DNA of 64,000 bases from Motacilla alba alba. Lineage: Eukaryota; Chordata; Aves; Passeriformes; Motacillidae. The translations under genes and the position numbers were made by a program. Location of the stretch: positions 82,311,047 to 82,375,046 of the forward strand of contig NC_052016.1 in assembly GCF_015832195.1 (NCBI RefSeq). Reading direction: 5' to 3'. Below, piece by piece: positions 13,801 through 27,723 of the stretch; position 1 is the stretch's first letter, and every line of letters begins with the position of its first letter. Under the pieces are notes generated by a model, which worked only from the letters and a program-made list of their open reading frames with translations, ran no database searches and had not been told where the DNA came from.

Positions 13801-15809
13801 ATATCCTTGCAGTAGAAGCAGAAACAACTGGAAATCTAATTCTAATTGTAATTTCCATGTAATGCCTGACAGATATTTGATGGATGTTCATGTAACACAA
13901 AGGAACTGTATTCAGCAATCTGTGAGATCATTTATAAGCCTATGATCATGATAAACATATAGAAAAATTACCCCTTTCAATTAAATTTTATATATTTCAT
14001 TAGATATGTAGCATAATAAATATTGATGTTGAGTACCACAATGACTTCATCATAGTTCAGATACTGGAAGATAAAACCTTTGCTGAGTGTAATGTTAGGT
14101 TTTGAACCAAATAATGACCATTTTAATCTTTTATAAAAGCCTCTCTGATTTCTTATTCTCAGAAGACAGTAAACCTTAATATTTATTTTATAGCATTTTA
14201 GTATGTCTGCAGTCCTTGCCTTGCCACCATTTAAATTAACATAGATTATTCTAAAATGTTCTTAATACATGCTGTTTACAGGAATTAAGCTTTTTAATGA
14301 AAGGCTAATTTTAAAATAACTAAGATTACTGGCATGAGCTATGTATACTGATTTTCCTAGATAAACTGCCAAAGTTGTTCTTTGGAGTCTGCATTAAAAA
14401 CCTATACTGTTAGCAAACTGTGAATGAAAAATAATTAGATGTGTGCTATGCTATGCAGAGGAAAAATAATCTGGTATTTATTACTCTTTAGGCTGATTAA
14501 AATGGGGAGGATAAATGAATGTGTTGAATAAAATATCACTTAGCAGAAAAGTATTCAAAGCAAATCTCCACTAATATTAACCTGCTTGAAGACAAATTAT
14601 TCTGGAAAGAAATAACTAAAATAATTAACTAACTAGCTAACTCAAAATTTTCATGATGGTGGTTTTTTGCTGCTTCTTTGCTTCCTTACTTAAAATGATA
14701 GCTTTATGAAAAAAAAATTTAAAAGTACAGAGTCGTTACTTTGCTTTTGTCAAACCAAAATTGCCTTTTTCTATTGATGGAGGGGTTACTTAAAGATACA
14801 AACTCAGCAGATCCCTACTGCTTCACATTCATGAAACTTTATCCTACCTAAATTTCAACACTTAAGGTACAGGAGCAAATCTCCTTCTGTTCTATCCTTG
14901 TTTAAATAGAAGATTGCCTAAAGTTGGAATTACCTTACTCATTCTTTCTTTTGAAGATTAGGTGGCAAAAAAATGAAAATATGCTAGGTGTTGACTCAGC
15001 AGAGTGCTAAAGTATACCCTAAAACGTTTTACCAAGTAAGACACAAATGTCTTAAGTTATTTAGAACCCTAAGTGCCCTTGAAATCCCTGGGAATTGCAC
15101 AGTCACCTTCCTTTATGGAGTTCTACCTTATGACAGATAGTGCAAAGAGATAAAATACTTTAACATAAGGCTGAATTGCCTTAGAGTTATGTGGCTCCCA
15201 AATGTAACAGATCTATAAAGCTCCTTAACATAAATGGCTTAAGAGAGCTGGTGAATTACCATCTTCTTCATAAAAAATTAAGGCTGCAGGTACACCAAGG
15301 CAGATGCTGTGTATTGCTTGGTAGTATTTAGATAACTGAAAAATAAGTCTTAGAAGATGCAAACTTTAGCACTGAAAGCATAGATTTCAAAATATTTGCA
15401 GTAAATGAAGTTGGGGCTTCTTTTTGTTCAATTGGTTTTGGTTCAGGGTTTCTTTTGTAGTCAACATAAATATAATTTGAAAAAAAATACAGGGTTTGGT
15501 AAACTTACTCATAAATCTTTATCCAAGAGGCTACAAATTGGTTAATCACAACTTAACAAACTCATTTCATAATTTACTTGGCAATGATATTCAGAAAGCA
15601 TTACACAAGTACAAATACCATTTGTAAAACCAATTTAGAAGTGTGCATTCATGGCACATTTAGTATACATGATGACTGCTGGAAACAGCTGGCTTTTATC
15701 AGACACCATAATATTTTTAAGTGTATTTGAGAAGAAGCTAGTTTATTTACTGGTTTTTAAGAATTAGTGAGTCAAGGAAAAAAGTCAAATTGATTAACAA
15801 CATTAATTA

Positions 15810-15812
<3 letters not shown>
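10869..15812. other. Unique AT-rich noncoding sequence
   Basis: About 5 kb without a recognisable gene or transposon. It holds a 33-bp tandem duplication at 13331-13396 and a very short TA run near 12744. The longest nearby frame (10268-10726, minus, 152 codons) has no recognisable domain and is treated as chance. Confidence 0.55.
13331..13396 (+). repeat. 33-bp tandem duplication
   Basis: The two 33-base copies lie at 13331-13363 and 13364-13396, head to tail, and differ at a single base (T versus A). A partial third unit (aatttcttgtg) follows. This is a local replication-slippage duplication in AT-rich DNA. Confidence 0.92.

Positions 15813-15879
<67 letters not shown>
15813..15879. repeat. 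(TA)n microsatellite, about 67 bp
   Basis: An uninterrupted alternating TA tract of about 33 units, followed directly by TTTAATAATAATAACT. It is self-complementary and able to extrude a cruciform. The length may be affected by assembly or polymerase slippage. Confidence 0.97.
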
Positions 15880-15882
<3 letters not shown>

Positions 15883-17706
15883 ATAATAATAACTAACTCC
15901 CGCACCAAGTGTTTAAATCAGGCATAAGTTTATTAAATATGCAGAAAGCCTAAAAATACAACACACATTTTCTATAAAACAACATCTTGAATGTTGATCA
16001 AAAAGTAAATTAAGTATATTTAAATACTAATATAACATAACACTAGATGTATTTCTTATAGTATAAGTACACCAGCAATACCTTGGTAAAGAAAATATGC
16101 AGCACCCAGCTGACTACTAAAAATTTTGGTCAAGCTTTTTCCCCCAAATAAGTATATTTCTTTTATTGGTTGAAAGGCAGCACTGTAGCCACACGCAGTA
16201 GGCAAAAAACAAATCAATTTTACAATACAAGGCATCAAGGTGAAATGCATGCCACAGCTTCTTATAGTGCCTGTGGACACTGCACATGTTTTTCATAGTC
16301 ACAATGATGTTCAGATTTGCCTTCAAGAGAGAAAAAAATATCCTCTTTATATTTTTACCTCCTGTTTCTCCCACTGGAGTATTTCGATATCCGCACAGGC
16401 CCAGAATAAGGTACAAAAGATGGTACTGACTACTGATGGATAATTTCTGTTCATGGTTCTCAGTTTTGGGAGTCCAATGCGCTGAGTGCTCTACACCACT
16501 GAAAATAAACTACTCCAGGGATTGCCACAGACATTTGGTTATTCCTGTAGCAATGCCCCAAAAATACCAGACAAGACTGAATTTCCAGTTTGCATTTTAA
16601 CATACATGGTCTCCTACTTTAGGCTCTGGGCTGGTTATTGCAGCTTTGTTAAAACAATTTAATTGCATCTCCTGATCACTGATGTTCCTGAAAGCGCAGT
16701 TGCCAGGTGTGAGTCTCTTACTGGTCTATTGCTTTGCAAATAAAATGCATTTATTTAAATGACCTTGGTAGTGCTCTGATAATTTTAGATATACTTTCTA
16801 AACTACAAATACAACTCCAGTCCTGTGGATAATATTGTAAAATCATTTTCTATCAAGAGCTACTGAGAAGTTTTAGATGGTTCCAGTCCAAATTTGAGGT
16901 ATAAACCATATCTCCTTGGATGACTTGTATTTCACTACAGTGAAGTGTCCCCACAATCTGAGATGCCTTTCAGTATTGCCTGACAGACAGACCCAAGTAA
17001 TAAATTACAAAACATTTCTTATTCTCACAGAAAGATAATGAAATTTAAACCTAGTGTTTTTCTCTAATATCCTCTCTAAAGGGCATTCTTTAAAGGGTTT
17101 CTATTTTTTAGTTTTGTTGAAATAGATAACTGTGACATTATCTACTCTATATAATACATGAAATTTGGAGGACAATCTTTGTTAAATCTAACTTGTGATG
17201 CGCTATAATCTTTTGGACTGAATGAAAGGAATGTTCTTGACTTATAAACAGAAGAATAAATTAAGACATCGTACACACTGTATAAAAATTTTGAAATAGC
17301 TAAAAAAGTACCTTTTTCTCAAAAATAAAGTGTTTTTCTGCAACCAAGCAGTAAAGTTCAAAAAAAGGTATTTCTGTTCAGTACCAAGATATATATTATT
17401 TCACAAAATAGCAGTAAAGTGGAAAAACATGAGGATATTTCTTTCGGATCAGACATATCTGTTTCTACAGATATGGATAGAGTTAATCTGTCCCTATTTA
17501 GGCCTCCGAAATTAACAAAACTGTAGTCTTCAAAAGTATTTTTATTTTCTCAACAGAAATACACAGTCATTTCAAGAGTAAATTTCATTCCCAGGGAGAT
17601 AAAATGAATATTCAACTGAAGATTCTTCTCCATTGACTGTAAAATTGGACATAATCAACTTATTCAGACTTAAACGTCTTATTACTAGATATATACATAA
17701 TTGTTA

Positions 17707-17712
<6 letters not shown>

Positions 17713-17739
<27 letters not shown>
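17713..17739. repeat. (TA)n microsatellite
   Basis: About 13 uninterrupted TA units in an AT-rich setting. Confidence 0.92.
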
Positions 17740-17740
<1 letters not shown>

Positions 17741-19636
17741 AGTATATGAGTTTATATAATATTAACATTTAATTTATTGGAAATTCCTAATAGAAAATCC
17801 AATTCTTTCAGTAAAAATCATATAAACTTTAAGTAGGAAAGAAAATAACAAAAGGGTGTATTTCTTCCTTAAGTTCTTTTCCTAATAAAGACTTTGTTTT
17901 AATAGTCTCACAACATAGATCTTTGGATAAAATACTAAAAAGCTTTGAGAAGTAAGAGTAACTGTGGCTATATCAAATGGCCCATCCATGCCACAGAAAA
18001 TGTCTTCTCTTTGTATTAGAAGTCAATTCATGATACACACACTCCAGATAGCCAGCTATATTGGATTAATATCACACATAAATGCTGAAAGTATTTTTAC
18101 TTAACTTCTAAGGAAAATGAAAACATCTGACATGGGTTTCCTTTATACCAAACAAAATATTGCTCCCTGTTTCAAGTTGCAGTAACTCTTGATGGACTGT
18201 AAATACGGTTACGTAATTATCACTTCATGTTGTAGAGTGTTGCTTGAAACTACAACCATAAAGAAAGTCTGCGAGGAAATTTATAAAGTTAGTCATACCA
18301 GGAAGGTGCTGGGCTGGGACTTTGAGTTTTTGGTTCAGTTCCAGGGTCTGATGTATCCTTAACTGTGTGGTCTTTGGCCACAGCTGTAGAAATGGAGACA
18401 ATATTTTTCTGTCACCACTGGATTTTGTAACAATAAATGGAATAATGTTTGGGAAACATGGAAATAATGCATTGATGGTGGTCATGCAAAGTAATAAATA
18501 GAATGTCAGTTTGTTAGAAAATGATTCAGCTCTTATCAAAATAAATATCTACATGAAAACCAGGAAGCAAAAAATTCAAAATGTTTTGTGTGTGGTCTAA
18601 AAAATATAGACAGAATAGACAGACTTAATTTGGTTTTATGTTGCTATCAGAGATTATAGTTATTATAATCCTTTGTTCTATCTACTACAGAAAAAAGAGC
18701 TGCCTTTGTTTTGCATAACAGTTATGTTGACAATCAAGTTTCTTAACTGATCTAACTACATTAGCACAGGAATAGGAACTTGGTATCTCTTTAAAGAGCC
18801 AAAAGCAAAATATCCTTAACAGAATTAAAATGTTTCTTCACATTATGCATATTTTATACATAAACTGCAGGGGATACTTGTTTAAGCTTGTTGCCACAAA
18901 AGACTGAGCATTTAAGAGGGGGAAAATATTTTATGCAAAAAGTGTACAACTTAGCCATGTTTTAGCAAAGACGTTCTACTAACATAACGATGCTTGCTAT
19001 GCATTTCAAGTGAAGTTGTCCCTTTCACATGACAGAGTCCTGAACGACACAGAGAGAAATTACCCCATGTTTCTGTAAAAGCAAAAATACCAAACTTCTC
19101 ACAATGAAAATACAGGCAATTTTCTTGTCTCTGAGGATCAGAAGCCTATTTCCTACAATTCTGCATCCTGTGGTTGATTGACTGCCATTGTTGGCTGAAG
19201 TATTTATAATGTGTCTCTGGCTGTGTCTAGATGACACCTGATCCAGCAGCCAAGAGGGCCTCAGACTGCAGGCCTGGGTTTGTCTTCTGCCTCTGTCAGG
19301 GCTGTGTGCTTTCTTCACACTGCCATCCCCACAGATGTAATCTTCTTATGCATCCTAAAGAGCTCCCATGACCAGGGAATCAAAATTCCAGGGTTATGTG
19401 CCAGTGTGCATCAGAGATCGCCTGAGATGTATCTAAAGTATGAACCTTATGAAGAAGGTATTATTGTGTGCCTCAGCTTTTCTATCAGAGAGGCTCTTCC
19501 TCCTTTTTTCATTTCCTACATTTACAAAACACAAAACCAATACCTTTTTAAAACCTTTTCAACAATTTTTGGTTGATATTAGGATTGGCATTAAAAATTT
19601 CCTGAGGACAGCTCAAGGGTTTTACAAACGTACACA

Positions 19637-19652
19637 TACACACACACACACA
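19637..19652 (+). repeat. Short (CA)n microsatellite
   Basis: Eight CA units preceded by the imperfect TACACATA. The block encodes a run of Thr-His in one small frame, which is an artefact. Confidence 0.85.
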
Positions 19653-20460
19653 GAGCTGAACTGCATGGACCTAGTTTCTGTATGACACCAGTCTTCAAAA
19701 CTGGATGAAGAAACCAGAATGTATACTATTGTGATCAAATACTTGCCTTCCTTTTTCTACTATTCCTGATTTTTGGGGGTAAGCCACTTCACATATAGGT
19801 CTAACAAAAAACCTCCATATCGCTCCATCCAAAAAAACTGGACATACAACTGAGCAATACAAAGAAACGGAGTACAATGGACCATGCAAATGCTGGTATT
19901 TTACTGATTGAGAAAAGTATGGGTATGTAGTTATCTGTGTCAGAGAAAGTTCCTGCAGGAAGTATTGAGTCTAGAGACAGATTTTACTTACACTTATTTT
20001 AAAAAATAAATTCAAAAAAATCATCTACTGTGAAATTGTTCAATGAAATTCTTCACTGTCCCATTGATGGATGAAATTGATTTTAGTCTTTCTTTCACAA
20101 AGAAGACAAAAGAAACACTTGATTATGTTTAAATTAGAGATGCTTATGATATTAACTAGAATGATGGAGGGCATATTGTGGATATATACTCGATTTCACA
20201 TTTTATTACTTAGATGCAGATTTGTCTATTTACAAGAACAGCTGTGATTTCTAAATCAAATACTCAGTTAAACTGTAGCAAACACTTCTGGGAAAGACAA
20301 GTGCTAAAGTAATGCAATTCTGTGGAAGATGGATAGAGTGTTTGCAATGCTTGTTAACATTGTTGAAACTATAGAAGTCTCATATGTTTGTATAGAGACC
20401 TACCAATGAGTCAAAAACTTCCTGCTGGTTCATAAGTTCATAGAAGGATTATTTCTTCTG

Positions 20461-20488
20461 TTATTTATTTATTTATTTATTTATTTAT
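20461..20488 (+). repeat. (TTAT)7 microsatellite
   Basis: Seven uninterrupted TTAT units (28 bp). Confidence 0.93.
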
Positions 20489-22556
20489 CAGGAACTCTCA
20501 AGAAGGTAGACAAATGAAATTATATCAAATAAAATATATGCCTGCCTTCCCATTGTATTCTAAATCTAGAAATTATTACTGATAAAAACATATAAATGCT
20601 TGTAGACATAAGGAGATAAAGAGTCACCTCTCTGAGAAGCTGCACATCTGTGATAACAAAAAAGAATTCTGCTGGTTTGGCTCTAGTCCCGATATTTAAA
20701 TCCTCTCTGCTAAATGCAGTTAGGTTTTATTACTGTCAAAGGAAGGTTTTGAGGAAGTACTTGAATCTGCAACCAGGATTTGATGCACCTATTCTAAAGC
20801 AGAATATAAATGGAGGCTTAACAGCAGAGTTTGAAAGTGAGATGTGAAGTGTTCTTCATTCTCCTAATCTAACACACATTGCCGAATTCTAATTAATTTT
20901 AGTAGAAAGTGAGTTAGTGAAATGCCTAACACATTAAACATTTTACTAAAGTGGTTTAACACTGTTTTTAGTTTTAATGTTGTTCTTTCTGTTAGGGGAA
21001 CAAGAGTTAAAACATAAAGCAGGAAAGTTATTTTATTTCTGCTCAGAAAACAATTAAGGCCCTTTCCTTACAAAGGAAGAAAGTGAAAATAAAAATTTGT
21101 CCATTCCCATGAAAATTAGAACTGGGCAATATATTGTTACAGCCCAGTTCTCACCAGATCTTAGTGGGGTTAACCCTGAGATAAAGACAGGGAATATGTT
21201 TGCATAGGTCGTGATGGATTAACTTCTCTCAAAGGTCAGTACAAAAGCTGAGTTAGGGAAAGTGTGATAAATTGAAACATACCTGATTTGATAGAAAGCC
21301 CCTATGATGATATATTTGTTGCTTGGTTAAGAAGAATGTGCCGAGGCCATATATTTTAAGGGAAGTTCTCCACCTAGAATTACAGTCTGTGACTGTCCAG
21401 CTTCTTTTGCATTGTTTTCCTAATGAATTTACACATCATGTGTGGTACTAAGACTAATTAAATAGAAAGACCAAATTAAATAAAAAGACCACAATGTGTA
21501 ACTCAATACAGAATCTGTATTATACATAAAGCTTTAAGGTACAAGAATCTAGGATTAGATTCAGTGCAAGCTTGTATGCATGTTATCTAAATTTGAAAAT
21601 AACACCATTCTTTTCTGTGCTTTGAATGTCAGATTAAGATATTAACCATATTTAGGTGTATACATGCAATCCAGGTGTCAAAATCAATGGAAGTCTACAA
21701 TTTAATGAAGTAGCCTCAGTTGGGGTATGTTATTGCATCTGAGACATCCTGAGGTAGCCTATTAGACCTTAGGCTGACCTTAAGTAACCTCCAGTCTTCA
21801 CCTCAAGAAAGTAAAAGAATGGCCCATACATCCTCAGCAAAGCCTGGTAGCCTTAAGTGGATATCTTGGAAGCTCACAGACATCTCAGATATTGCTATAT
21901 TTAAACATCAGCCTTTCACATAGAACAGGAATATGTCAAGAAATAGGTTTAGGGTCTGAATCATCAGGTTTTCTGCTCAAATGCCTTACACATTTCTTAT
22001 GCTGAGGATGCCTAATGCAAATGGACAGGATCAGGTTCCAGAAAACATTGCTGTTCCTGCTTTTCTTTTTTTCATAAAGGTGGAAAGATAAAGGAAATCT
22101 TTCTGCTTCAGCATGGTCTTCAGTATGTAGATAGTTGGGTCTCCTCATTCCTACCACTATGCCCTGACCTCTAACAGATCATGATGCACTCCCCATCCAT
22201 CCACTTTAGGATATAATACATAATGAAACAGTATGGTAGCCAAAAAGATGCCATATTTCCATTAGGGAGCTCATCTGGCGCTTATTCCAGATATGGCAAT
22301 TTATATTGCTAATTATGACATGGTAAAACACCTTTTCTACCTTTCCCTTAAAAAAAAATGTTCACAGCTGCAGGAAACTGTTGCTGGTGTGTATTAGGCA
22401 CTCGGAAGAGACAGAGGAAGAATAACATCTAAGGTGATATTCATTGACCAAATTTATAGAGCAGGTATCTGCTTCAAAGTCAGTTACCTGAAGTTGTCTT
22501 CGCTGTCATCAGCAGGAGGTAATATATTGGTCTAAGGCATAGTTCATCACCTGATA

Positions 22557-22558
22557 AA

Positions 22559-22591
<33 letters not shown>

Positions 22592-22638
22592 GATATATAT
22601 ATATATGTATTTGTATATGTATATGTATATATAGAGAG
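22557..22638. repeat. Compound TA / TATG microsatellite
   Basis: TA runs are interrupted by AA, AG and GTATTTG and are followed by GTATAT units and GAGAGA. It is an imperfect compound microsatellite of about 80 bp. Confidence 0.92.
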
Positions 22639-25600
22639 ATTTTTTTACTATATTAGCTGTGCCTTACTCTCTCAGTAAAATACAGCAGGAGTTTACTGAC
22701 TACTGCAGGATTCTAGGTGACTGACTGCCAAAAATATGAGATCTTGATTTTAGGTATTGATGTCCCTGACTGGCTATATTTCCAATATAAGGAAAGTGAT
22801 ATGAAAAGTCTCAGTCACTGAAGAAAAAAAAAAAATGAGATTATTACATACAAGTGAAAACAGGAGGCTTGCATAAAGCACAGATTTAACTATAAATTTT
22901 ATTATCATATCAAGTAGGGTGTTTTGTCCTCTGAAAATATGAATAAGGATATCAGCTACTTCCTCTGGCAGTTCTTTGGGAGTTTGATGATAGAACACTG
23001 ACTTTCTGTATATAAGGTCCTTTTGGATGGTTTCTTCAAAGGTGCAGTTGCTTGTAAGGGTACCAAGACTTGCAATAAATTACAGTTGCCATGCCAGTCT
23101 GTTTCTATGATGGTGTGCCTTATATGTGTACGCTTGTACAATAGGCTGAACCATAGAAATTTTCTCTGCCTATTGTATTTTAATAACCCTTATGAACTGG
23201 AGCTGCAGTGTAGGTTTGAGGCTGTTTGTTGCCACAGGTTGGCTATTCCTGTAAGACAGTATGAGCAACTGATGATCAATTTATATTTACTTGTGTATTT
23301 TGCCACGTCTAACCTACTTGCAGAATACTAAAATAAGTCTTGACTTGCATAACTGTATTTTGCAAGTAGCACATTTTGCTTTCCAAAATGCCCAACACTG
23401 TCCTACAAAAGTGAGGAAAGAGTCTATTTCCCCAACTCACAAGCGTATTAAAATGAAAGATTGAACTCCCTTTGTTTTTGTTTCATGTTTGCAAATCTTT
23501 TCTCCAAATAATTCTGCAGTGAGGAGGCTCTTTGTAGTAGCTGATCTCTTCTATAAAGGGGCCTAGATATTAGATTCACCCGTTTTCACTTAATTCTCAG
23601 TATGGAGCTCTGACCTGGTAAATTAATTTTTCCTAGATGTTGACTGGCAATTCCTTGTGTACCCTTGAGAATATAGCCTTTGTGGTGACACAAATGAAAA
23701 TCACAAGCTTCCAGAACAGCCAGACCTAAACATCTGTCCAAGTAATACAGGAAATTATCCATCTCTTCTTATTTCTAGTAGTTCTGGGTAAATTTCTGAG
23801 CAGAATTTTACTTATAACACCTGGAGTGCATTTGTAACACTAGATATGGCTCTGTTCCAACAGTACAAATCCATCATCTTAGAGAAGTTCGTGCAGCTAA
23901 ATGTAACTGCTTCTGATAATAAAAATGTATCCACATTTTTATTGGAACCATTTGTGTATACAAAATTCATTTCTCTTGATTTTGAGATTAACTATACTGT
24001 TATTTAGTGCCATGGAAATGTTTTCTTTCACACTGTGTAATAACCTTTTGGTTGACTTGGCCCCAATGGAAGATTTAGCCCTAAGTGTATACTTTGAAAA
24101 AATAACATCTGTTCCTGTAAAAATAAATTTGGTAAAAGGCAATTAAATAACAGAACATTTGTGACTATGTTAACTCCATGAGGAATTCCTGAAAGGATCA
24201 GGACCTTTCTGACATAATATTATGGTGATATATATAGTCTTTAACCAGGAATTTCATAAAAACTTAGAGTGTGAGTCTCAATAAAGAGGAAACATTTCAA
24301 AGTAACATTTATCCAAACAATTATACTGTTTAGTTAGAGAAACAAGGAAGAATTGAAATATAATAACAGGAAGAAAGATTATTATAGATCTTCATAGAAA
24401 TGATGATTTACAAAGAACATCAGATCCTCCTAATGAACTCAGGAGTAGGAGTCTTGCTAAGGAACTGATTCACGCCTTTTAAAAATGTATGAAACTTTGA
24501 AAATACTTTAGCTTCTAACCTTACTTAGTAAAATTAAAGCCCCTATGAAATTGAAAATCATATCAAGAGATTGACTAGGTGACCATTTTTGTCTCATATG
24601 GAATTTGAACTTGCATTCGATGGTAAGAGAAGATAAATTTTAGTATATAATGAAAACTCTGACCCCATTACTGAACACGAAATTTATATAAAATGTTCCT
24701 TTTTAGAGATATAGTTCAATCTACTAGATTCCTTATCCTAATTTAGATTTCAACAAAACAGATTCTGAAACAGTAGTGCTTATTGTGTGTCCAAATTTTG
24801 CAAGATATTACACTCATGGTTAGCTTCAAGCATATAACCACTCATGCTGCATATAAACACACCAATGTGTGTATGTCAGATAAAACTTGAATGAGTGCAG
24901 TGGGACTAGTTTTTAGTTAAGTTTTGGTACAAGATGTTTACATATAATATATATTGTAGGTATATTAATGTTCATAAAATAAATGTCTTGAGCTAAAATT
25001 TTTCCCAACTAGTTGAAAAAAAATTTTTTAATAGAATCATGGCAATCAAGCATCTCTTTCTCATCTTTGCCATTTTATTCCCTCCTATTTATGAAGAATA
25101 GAAGACTTACATGGGCCTAAAAAGGGGTAGGAGATGACATTTAATTATCTTAGTGTAGGTCACTAGTACCACTTTTAGCGTCTTGGTGTATGGGCATGAC
25201 TTCTGCAAGTCTTACATGTTTTGTGCTGCCTGTGAATATCTCAGACAAAATGTATCACTTCAAAATACTAGATACCTATGATTAACTGGCTAAAATAAAC
25301 TCACTGTTACATAGTTGCCTACAGTTTGGACATGTAAATTAAAGCAAGAAAAATTGTACCCAGAGTTAGAGAAAACTTAGAAGACAGACAATGAAGAACA
25401 AGCACCTCAAATTGGTGGTGGATGATCTCAAGTAAGAGCCATCTGTGTTGCCAGTCCTTGTCCTACTTAGATGTTTATATGATGCTTATCATTAATGTCC
25501 AGATGATACAGAAAACAGTATTCAGGGCAAAAGTCACTCCTGAAACAGGAAAACTAAAGCTGTGCTTCCATGGGTCAATCAACAGCCAAAGCTCTTGTTC

Positions 25601-25831
25601 CTCCTCTCTCTTTCCTTGTACCTGTGTCCTCCCACTTTCTCTTCTGCTTTTGCAGTTTCACCTTTTCCTCCATGCCAAGTACATGCAGCCACTGCCGAGG
25701 ATTGCTCAAAAATTACTAATTCAGCTGAAAAAAAATCCAGTTTTGATTTTCCACTTTTGTTTTCAATTTATTTAGAGAGCTAAGAAAATGCACAGAGGAG
25801 TCCAAAACAAATCAGATATGTTGGCTGAAGA
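22639..25831. other. Unique AT-rich noncoding sequence
   Basis: No gene, RNA or transposon is recognised. Frames at 23023-23331 and 25422-25775 are short and show no domain. Confidence 0.55.
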
Positions 25832-25897
25832 GGAAAAGGAAAAGGAAAAGGAAAAGGAAAAGGAAAAGGAAAAGGAAAAGGAAAAGGAAAAGGAAAA
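25832..25897 (+). repeat. (GGAAAA)11 hexanucleotide microsatellite
   Basis: Eleven perfect GGAAAA units, followed by an A-rich degenerate extension and a GA-rich purine stretch to about 25960. On the minus strand it reads as Pro-Phe or Leu-Phe dipeptide runs, which explains the two long-looking minus frames here; they are not genes. Confidence 0.96.
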
Positions 25898-27707
25898 GAA
25901 AAAAAGGAAGGGAGCTGAATGGGAGAGAGAGAGGGACAAAGACTAGAAAAAAGGAAGGAGCTGGGTTTAGGAAGAAGGAACAGTATTTCCCCTTTTGTCG
26001 CCAATAAGTCATGTACCTGGATCTTATGCACGTGAAATCAGAGCATTTTTTTCAACCTGTTTTGTAAAACTTAGTATTCATTGGCAAAGGAGAAGGAAAA
26101 ATGAGATTTTTTTGCAACTCATTGAAGAAACATTAATTAGTCACTAAATTACAGGAGATGTTATCTAATCTAACAAAGAGATATCCCTAAGCAAGTAAAA
26201 TGATGCTTACTTTAATTAAGAAGAATAAGCAAACTGTCTCTTGGATAAGGAGGAAATAAAAGTTTCAGGTAGAAAGATTAAATTTGTCTGGACCCTTGGA
26301 GGATTTCAAAAGTGAGATTGGTTACCACAATTCAGCAAGAAAATCTAATCTATAGTTAATTCAAAAAGTGTTAGTGCAGAAGGAATGCCTCAAAGCCATG
26401 AATACTGTCAGAAATTCAGATGGATAAAGGTGAAACAGAGTGAGTGCCTTTCTTATATGTTTGTAACATTCTGATGTGTTTTAAATGTGGTGGATAATAT
26501 CTTTATTTACTTGTAATATTAATTTAGTTTTAATTAGGAATATTTTTATGGCAATTACATACCAGAATTTCCAATTCAAGAATCTTAAAAATCTATCAGT
26601 GATGTTTCTTTGACATTTTACCAAGTAATTGCAGTAAAGATTACTTAAAAAATAACTTTCAAGTAACCTTATCTAGTAGAGTTTCTACACAACCCAAAGA
26701 GTTCTCAAAGAGAATTTTCTTATTTCTCTTGCATTGGCTGGCTGGATAACAACAAATCTGGAGGGTCAGAAAACCAGCCATTATTAAGAAAACAGAGTGG
26801 CATCAAGGAGATATTTGGCTTAACATCTGAAAGCAAAGGGTACTCTAGCGTTTTGCTTCAGACTTCATTTTTCTTTCTCAAATTCAAAGAAATTAAACAC
26901 AGGATTTGGAGATATTGGGTTGAAGACTAACTGGCAGAAACAAATTGTCATTCAGCTTAGTGCTCAATATTTATTAAACCCCAGTGTAGATGCTATCTTG
27001 AACTCTGAAGAGAGATCTTCCAATTATCAGGCAATTGACATCTTGATTTTTCTACGAAAGACTATGAATTGTACCAAATTCCCAGGAACAGCACTACACC
27101 CATTGAGAGGGAAGCCAACAACCTTAAGATCATTATTCTTTTTCAATAACTGCAGTAAGAAATATCTGCCAAGAACTTTATTTTGAAGATTTGTGTACCT
27201 TACATGAATTTCAGGATGTCTAGTACATCTTTTACTTATTGAAACCATTTTCTGTTGCAAGTATTTGAATGATATTCAAGATTTTTTCAATAGACCAAGC
27301 CAATGGTATGTAAGAATTTTGGGCTGAAAACCAAGGCTGATGTTTGCACATTTCTTGCACACAGAAATGCACACTGAGTGCAATTCTTGCACTCAGAAAC
27401 CTTTCAAAAAAGAAAATTATTTCTTCTGGGTATAAAATTTCCAGGCATTGTGGTACTAAATCTGGTGGAGCCATCATCACTAATTCTGCTACTCCTTCCT
27501 GTAAATGAAAGTCCATTGCTGCTCAGCATAACTTCTCCAATGTAATAGCGTATTTGTCTTGCTGATTTGGAAGAGAAACGAAACTGGAAACAATCAAAAC
27601 AAAGCAGCATGTGTGTTCTCCTTAAAGAGAGGATGAGAGAACATAAAACACATTTGTGACAGATGTTAGTACCATCACTTAGAATGCTATTGAACATACA
27701 CTGATGC

Positions 27708-27723
27708 AAAAAAAAAAAAAAAA
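27708..27723 (+). repeat. A(16) homopolymer
   Basis: A run of 16 A. No retroposon body is recognised upstream. Confidence 0.85.

Larger units (their letters stand above)
15880..22556. other. Unique AT-rich noncoding sequence
   Basis: About 6.7 kb with no recognisable gene or transposon. It includes three short microsatellites (TA at 17713-17739, CA at 19637-19652, TTAT at 20461-20488). Open frames are short and uninformative. Confidence 0.55.

Noticed and set aside
25780..26031. Pro-Phe / Leu-Phe repeat proteins on the minus strand
   Set aside because: They are translations of the (GGAAAA)n microsatellite.
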